From contig BTPP01000002.1 in the NCBI GenBank assembly GCA_037102815.1, positions 5,084,001-5,148,000 on the forward strand: a stretch of DNA of 64,000 nucleotides, read 5' to 3'. Below, piece by piece: positions 57,030-64,000 of the stretch. The notes below the pieces were generated by a model. That model did not search any database. It was not told the DNA's origin and saw only the letters and a list, made by a program, of their open reading frames with translations. The position numbers were made by a program, and so were the translations under genes. Positions within the stretch are counted from its first letter, which is position 1. Each line of letters opens with the position of its first letter. Source of the stretch: Neurospora intermedia (lineage: Eukaryota > Ascomycota > Sordariomycetes > Sordariales > Sordariaceae).

Positions 57030-58914
57030 TGTTCTGGGCTGGGGATCCGGGATCCGGGAGTTGCGACTGATATGCGGTCCGGAATGGCGGCAAAAGCTAC
57101 CGCGCGCTTCGCTATATGACTAGAATGCTTTTCTCGAAATCACCAATTCAAGATATTTCCATGTGGTAGGGTAGGTATGTATACGAAAGTATATAGAGAT
57201 TGAAGCGGCGACGGAGAGAATGGCCCAGGTTGCTTAATTGGGTTGGTAGGGTCTTGGGGATGGTACGAGAAGTGGCGGCGGAAGGGGTGGGCCGAGCAAT
57301 GCCAACGCCAATGCCGTATGTGTTGTCGCCGTTGAGTGATCCAGAGATAGTGTGGGTACAAACAAAACTTAGGACAAGACGATTTCAAGGCCGCAACATT
57401 TCTACAACAGTCGCCGGACTGACATCCAAGAACGGGAAGTTGGAAGAGGACGGGAGGATCGGATCGGAGCTTCTCCCGACAATTCGACGAGGCGCGTTCG
57501 TGACTGAGGTGCTGGGCAGGCGGCGGCTCGTGCTTCGTTCCCCAGCCGTCCCCGCCCACTGCCCACTGCCCACTGCCCAAAGACGGGAACCCACAGCGCT
57601 GAACAACACCTTCAACTTACCTTGATGCATCCTCCAATGAGTTGGCTGCCGTTCCCCTATATAGACCTGAGGTACGCATAGGTCTGCATCGCCGAGTCAA
57701 CCCATCTTGCTGTAGCATCTGACGTCTGCTCCTTTGTCCCGTTCTCATCAGTGAGTGCCTCGGGCATGCAACATGCGACTGCAAGAGAGGCGACACACAG
57801 AAAGATGCGGTGACATCGTACATATGTATGTAGACATCGGAATGCACACCAAACCGCCTGACCTACCGCGAGGTTTTGCTAAGGCGATCCATGAGAACTG
57901 AACGATATCGACGGAAACGATGGTGATAGTTTGATCCAAAGCACGCGCGTTTTCCCTCCAAACCAACCGCCAACCGAACTGAAGCTGCAGACCGGATTCT
58001 GGGTCAACGGTCGACGAGGGAACAGCTACACCTTAATACCATTATCTGTTCCTCACCACCCTCCCCACCAACCGTCGCTTTTCACCTAATCTTCACCCCC
58101 TTTTTACCACCCCTGAGCTAAGAGTATGATCTTGGCGATCTCCGACTAAACATGTTCAATGCAAGGCCAGTAATACTCCGACGTGAGCTGATGTCACCAA
58201 AAAGTCTATCATATACTCGAACTAATGATGTAGAATCTCAACTCTATCCATCCGACCGCCTGTTTGCCCCTACAACCGACCCCTAACGGCGTGTTTCTGC
58301 TTAGGTTGCTCCCCACCAAGTGCCTCGTGAACGAATGGATAGCCATCATTTCCACTCATCCTTTCTCTCCGTAACAATACAGGCCGCTTGTCCACCATCA
58401 ACTCCCTCGGCGGGCTCCAAAGAGTGGCGGTCTCGGCCTTACATATCATTCCCTCTCCACGAACGCCATGCATGCCCAAACTCTCCATCATTGGTGAATA
58501 TCAGTCGGTCCGGCAGTCAACAAGCGCAAGCACCCTCTTTTGAATCCTGGTTTCTTTTACTTCTTGTCTTATTTGATCCTAACCCCAAACATCGCCCGTG
58601 CCTGGGTACGTATATTTCCCGTGCGTCCGTCTGTCTGGACATACCTGCATGCCCTCTCCCTTTCTTTGAAACTTCCCTTGTACCCGGGACCTGGATACAG
58701 TTTTCTGATATGTATCCGCTTCCCCGCTCTTCAAACATTGTAGACAAAAACAAAATCGGAGAACCCCTTCAAAGTTGACCGAAAAAAAAAAGTGGATTAT
58801 GACGGTAAGAAATCATGTGGCATGATGTCGTGGTATCATGAAGCCAGGGGACTTCTACTCCACCCCTGTGTTGAAGATTCGGGGCCATGTCTCGGACCCT
58901 GCCGTTGCCGTGTT
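57030..58914. other. Intergenic region between avl9 and os-2
   Basis: This 1.9-kb gap lies between two minus-strand genes and holds the avl9 promoter and the os-2 3' end. Open frames start at non-ATG codons or overlap antisense ones. No gene or clear repeat is supported. Confidence 0.6.
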
Positions 58915-60411
<1,497 letters not shown>

Positions 60412-63400
60412 TGTGATGTGTGGTGTTGATGTTACAGAACAAAGGACGGAGTGAGGATTGCTGGAAGACTAAGTAGCCCTGTCTCTGGTGGGAGCGCGGG
60501 GCAAGCTGAATGGGCCGAGTGTCAAAAAACACAGGTCAAACGCGAGGTTTGATTCAGTGGCGGCAGTGAGGAGATCCGGTGATCGGGCGCTTTGTGTTTT
60601 GTGTAAGGGAGACTGAGGAGACGGACGACGTCGGCTGGTGTCGGATGTTGTCTGCGTAGTGCGCACAATAAGGGGATCGGGTAAAGGCTGAGAACGGAGT
60701 CCTGAAGGCGAACCGAAAACTTTTGTTTGTCTTTGGGAAGAAAATATCAGCTTGGGCACCGAGAGCAAAAGTGCCTGGAACGAAAAGTGAAGGGAAGAGA
60801 GAGCGGGTGGGAGCCGAATGCAAGTGGACGCAATGGACAGAAAAAGGAATCCATCCCACTTCCAATCCCTCCCTCTCCAGCGCAACCCCCAGCTGGGCAG
60901 CTCAATGGCTCGCAGTGGGCAATACAGTGTGCGCCAGGCAGTCGCCAGGGCGGGGAAGTGCGGAGGAGGGAATTGGCCTTTAGTAGCGGTGGACCTTTTT
61001 TTGGTGGGTATCCGCTCGCTTACCTGCAGTAGTTCACTAACAGAACTGGAGCTTTTACCCAAATTGACGGGAATTCGGATACCTCTCGGAGGGGCAGCGA
61101 CACGACAAGTGAGTGGTTGGCAGGCCGAGGTGCGCGATCGATGATTGGGAATGCTGGCGTCCGTCGCAACTCTGTGTCGTACTCGATCCGGAATGATTTT
61201 CCTCGTGTCGTGTATATATTGCTTTTTTCGTCGGGCGGTTGGTAGGAAATGTTTTTGTGTTGTTGTGTTGTTGTTGCAAAAACCTCTCTTGCGATTCAAA
61301 GGGCGCTTTGAAGTAAGAAACCGATGGCCCCGCACTTTCCGACGATGGACTACTTCTTCACACTTGGCGAGTTTAGTCGAGCTGAGGTCAAAGTCGGATC
61401 CTTTCAACCGAGCAATATCGTGACGGGGGGTTTGGTTGATGGGTGGCTGAGGCTGAGGTGTGTATAGGTCCGACCGAGACTGAGAGAATACTAACACGCA
61501 GAGCACAACAGGTTTGAAGAGGAGAGAAAGCAGAGAAGGGACGTGTGAGGAAGATGAGGAGCGAAAGCGCAGATGATAAAAGAAGGGAAAAAAGAAAAAA
61601 GAAGGAGCTACGAGCAGTAAATAGTGTACACGGTCAAGTCTGTTGGCACTTGGACCTGAACCTGAATCTGAACACACACACACCCACCCGATGAGCCAGG
61701 CAAGGGTGCATGAAGACGCAGCGAGGATGGAACGGGAGGCCGGGCTCACGGGCAAGGAAGTAGGAGGAACAGCTCGAAACGGTTAATGCGCTACCAGGAG
61801 AGGGCCGGCAACTTCCAATAGGGAAGAGGCCAGAGCATGGAGGACCGACCAGCATGGAGAGCTGGCACCACCCTAGGTACCCTGGCGGTACATCGGCGAC
61901 CGTCCTCGAGACCAGGAACACGACGCCGGGACTGGAGAACAGGATATGGTGAATTTCCGTCTTGTCCAAATTCCATGCTCTGGTTCATCCATTTTCCGCT
62001 TTCACTTTTCTGTCGTTGGTTGGGTACCTGTACCTGTCCCCTCCCCTTTGAGTCCTCCCCTCCTTAGTGTGTCTCGCGCGTTCTGCATACATACATACCT
62101 ATATACCACCATCCACCACTTAACTGCTGATTTCCCACTGGATGTTTCCTGTTGTTGTGTCTGATCTGCCGTTAACTGTCTCTGTTAATGCAGGGACATC
62201 TTTTGGGGAAGGTGAAGATAGCCTCAGTGGATGCCGTGGATGTCAGGTTGATGTCTTTTTAGGTGCAGCTTATATGCACAAGTCAAGCAATCATCCCTTT
62301 CAACTGCTTGCCGGTGTTCTCCCTTAACCCCGCAACTTGGCCCGTGGTGGTTTCCCATAATGCTGGGTCCTTGCGTGAGGTTGTCGTGTTACTCTAAATC
62401 CTTCAGTCAATACTCATCACAGCCATTTCACAAAAACTACCATACCTAGGTACCTACGTGTGCCAGTCATCTGATAGTGCATACAGTCAAGTAGAGTAGA
62501 GTGAGGTAGGTAGACATGGTGCCAAGACTAGGTGCCAGATGGGCCAGACGGGCCAGACGAGGGGAGCGAGGGGGACAACGAGGGAGATGCCCGCTCTAAC
62601 AACAACCTCCAGAAGGCTATGACGTAGTTGAGTGGTGGGGCTCACGAGCGTTAACCAGCGCTAACCACGACCCCTTGTCGCCGACACATGCCAAAAGACC
62701 CACTCCCGCTCGGCCTGGCAGGCATTCGCAAGCCATCGCAAGCCATCGGCCGTTTTGCTGAGCCCCTCCATTTCCCATGGTCCTCTCCAAATCGCGAATT
62801 TGGGTGCAATCGGACTTTGATCGAGTAATTCAGCCAATAGTCCATTTGGCGGTGACTAGTCCTAGCGCAGAGTCGACCATTGATGTTGACACCCTTTCTT
62901 TCCCTTGCTAGAAAATTAGGAAGGAAAAAATCAAATAAAAAATCGAATCGGCTGTCCCTCCGACCGCTGTCGACGAACCAAGCATAAAGCCGCAGTCACG
63001 CGCGGCTTCCTCTTCCCGAAGTACACTGCCATTATGAACGTGAGTGCTATGATTTCAAGAAAGCAGTCACTGTCAGATCGACAAGAAGGGCGATAAACAG
63101 GTTGTCAGTGAAGGTGTCTGGAGGAAAAGGTCCGGGTTGTGGAACACGAAGGGATTCACAATGCATAATCTACACTACTTACTGTACCTCTACACTTGCC
63201 TCGCCGTTTGGGAGATTTTCATATCAACAGAGTCATACCCTGGCGATCTGGATCAGGATGCTCAAAGTTCTTCCAACCAAGTCCATACCTTCCATACCTT
63301 AGTCAGCTCAAACGGAATGCTTTACAGCCAGCCCACACTCCAAGCTTGGACCATCCTCCACACACATCCCCCTCAGTACCTGGTGTACACTAGAGATAGT

Positions 63401-64000
63401 CTGATAGTGTACTTGTGCCCCTGAGCTTTTCCGAGTGCTTGGACTCAGGCACGCAATTCTCATCCAGGATGTTGGAGGGGGTTTTTTAGCCTCCATGAGT
63501 CGAGTCCAAACATCAAGCACACATGGTCACTCCACTATTGGCGATAGCCGCGTCATTGACATTGACTGGGCTTGTTCTTCCCGGCAGTCGCCATATAAGG
63601 TATCTCAGTCTCGTCATTCTTACCTTGGGCTGTTGGAGGTTGCTGGGCTTGGGTATCAACGCAATCTGGCACGCATTCTGGAGTGTCGTCGTGGTTGTGT
63701 GCAAGTGGAAGTCATTCCCACCACTACCAAGAAGACATCCACCCACCCAGCATGCTGGCCATCTCGATGACACCCCCAAGACTTGTCCCAAGAGCCGCCT
63801 CTCCGTCCAGACCCTACACTAGTGTAGTTGGATCTCATGCCACCGACCACTCGCAACCCTCCAAGATTCACAAAGCTCCATTTCCATATCAGAGCTCCTC
63901 GACGGCCGTCTCTCTGGCCATGTGGATTCTCCCCATCTCATGATCGGGAATCGGTGATTTCTCTCAAGCCAGTCCCAAAGAGGAACGTCTGGCAACCCTC
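60412..64000. other. Upstream region of os-2 and window edge
   Basis: Nothing here can be defended as a gene. From 60412 to about 61750 the minus strand is pyrimidine-rich and probably holds the os-2 promoter and leader; one frame is free of stops for 428 codons but has no methionine codon. Short CA-type repeats occur near 61673. At 63023-63050 an ATGAAC followed by GTGAGTGC resembles a short first exon and donor, but I could not extend it into a gene. Confidence 0.55.

Noticed and set aside
60469-61755. A 428-codon frame upstream of os-2 as a protein-coding gene
   Set aside because: It begins at a TTG and contains no methionine codon, its translation is low in complexity, and it sits where the os-2 leader and promoter are expected. 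It is reported only as a composition oddity.
63020-63200. A short first exon and intron at the right edge (ATGAAC then GTGAGTGC)
   Set aside because: No acceptor and following frame could be joined into a credible protein within the window.

Overview
The window looks like a nuclear chromosome segment of a filamentous ascomycete, most likely Neurospora (N. crassa or a close relative). The reasons are intron-containing genes with short introns (51-100 bp) ending in CTAAC-like branch sites and AG, proteins of typical Sordariomycete form, and the presence of os-2 (the HOG-type MAP kinase) and an hda-4/HOS3-type deacetylase. From memory, and not checked, N. crassa hda-4 and os-2 have nearby locus numbers (NCU07018 and NCU07024), which would fit. 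I saw no prokaryotic signal, CRISPR array, rRNA gene, convincing tRNA gene, transposon or virus-like element.

Fifteen protein-coding genes are supported. In order they are: vip1/asp1 inositol-pyrophosphate kinase (-, 3058-8626); utp21 small-subunit processome WD40 protein (+, 10415-13753); bbc1/mti1-like SH3 protein of actin patches (-, 15555-19250); rtr1 RNA polymerase II CTD phosphatase (+, 21009-22199); rps17 (-, 22816-23449); mrp51 mitoribosomal protein (-, 24060-25472); tRNA-guanine transglycosylase (-, 25884-27374); a 2EXR-domain protein (+, 29186-30184); a cysteine-rich, probably GPI-anchored protein (-, 31109-32261); hda-4/HOS3 (+, 34447-38085); csn-6 (+, 39192-40765); vps17 (-, 42377-44495); mef2 (+, 45444-48117); a medium-chain polyol/alcohol dehydrogenase (-, 48865-50367); avl9 (-, 54199-57029); and os-2 (-, 58915-60411). 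Counting all of these gives sixteen entries, fifteen of them with a recognised family role and one (the GPI protein) without.

The genes are mostly housekeeping and do not form a functional cluster. Several touch shared processes: utp21, rps17 and rtr1 (cytosolic ribosome and transcription), mrp51 and mef2 (mitochondrial translation), and vps17, avl9 and bbc1 (membrane traffic and actin). Gene spacing runs from 0.4 to 3.8 kb. The gaps hold homopolymers, tetranucleotide blocks, one 11-bp minisatellite and no further gene I can defend. Exon boundaries were worked out by reading splice signals against protein continuity. Every spliced gene model sums to a whole number of codons, but single-base slips in boundaries remain possible.

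I did not find a previously undescribed system. The more interesting points are a cysteine-module duplication in the GPI protein, stop-free introns of length 3n in bbc1 and utp21, a 428-codon stop-free but methionine-free frame in the os-2 leader region, an intron that splits the P-loop of mef2, and a long N-terminal extension on Vip1.
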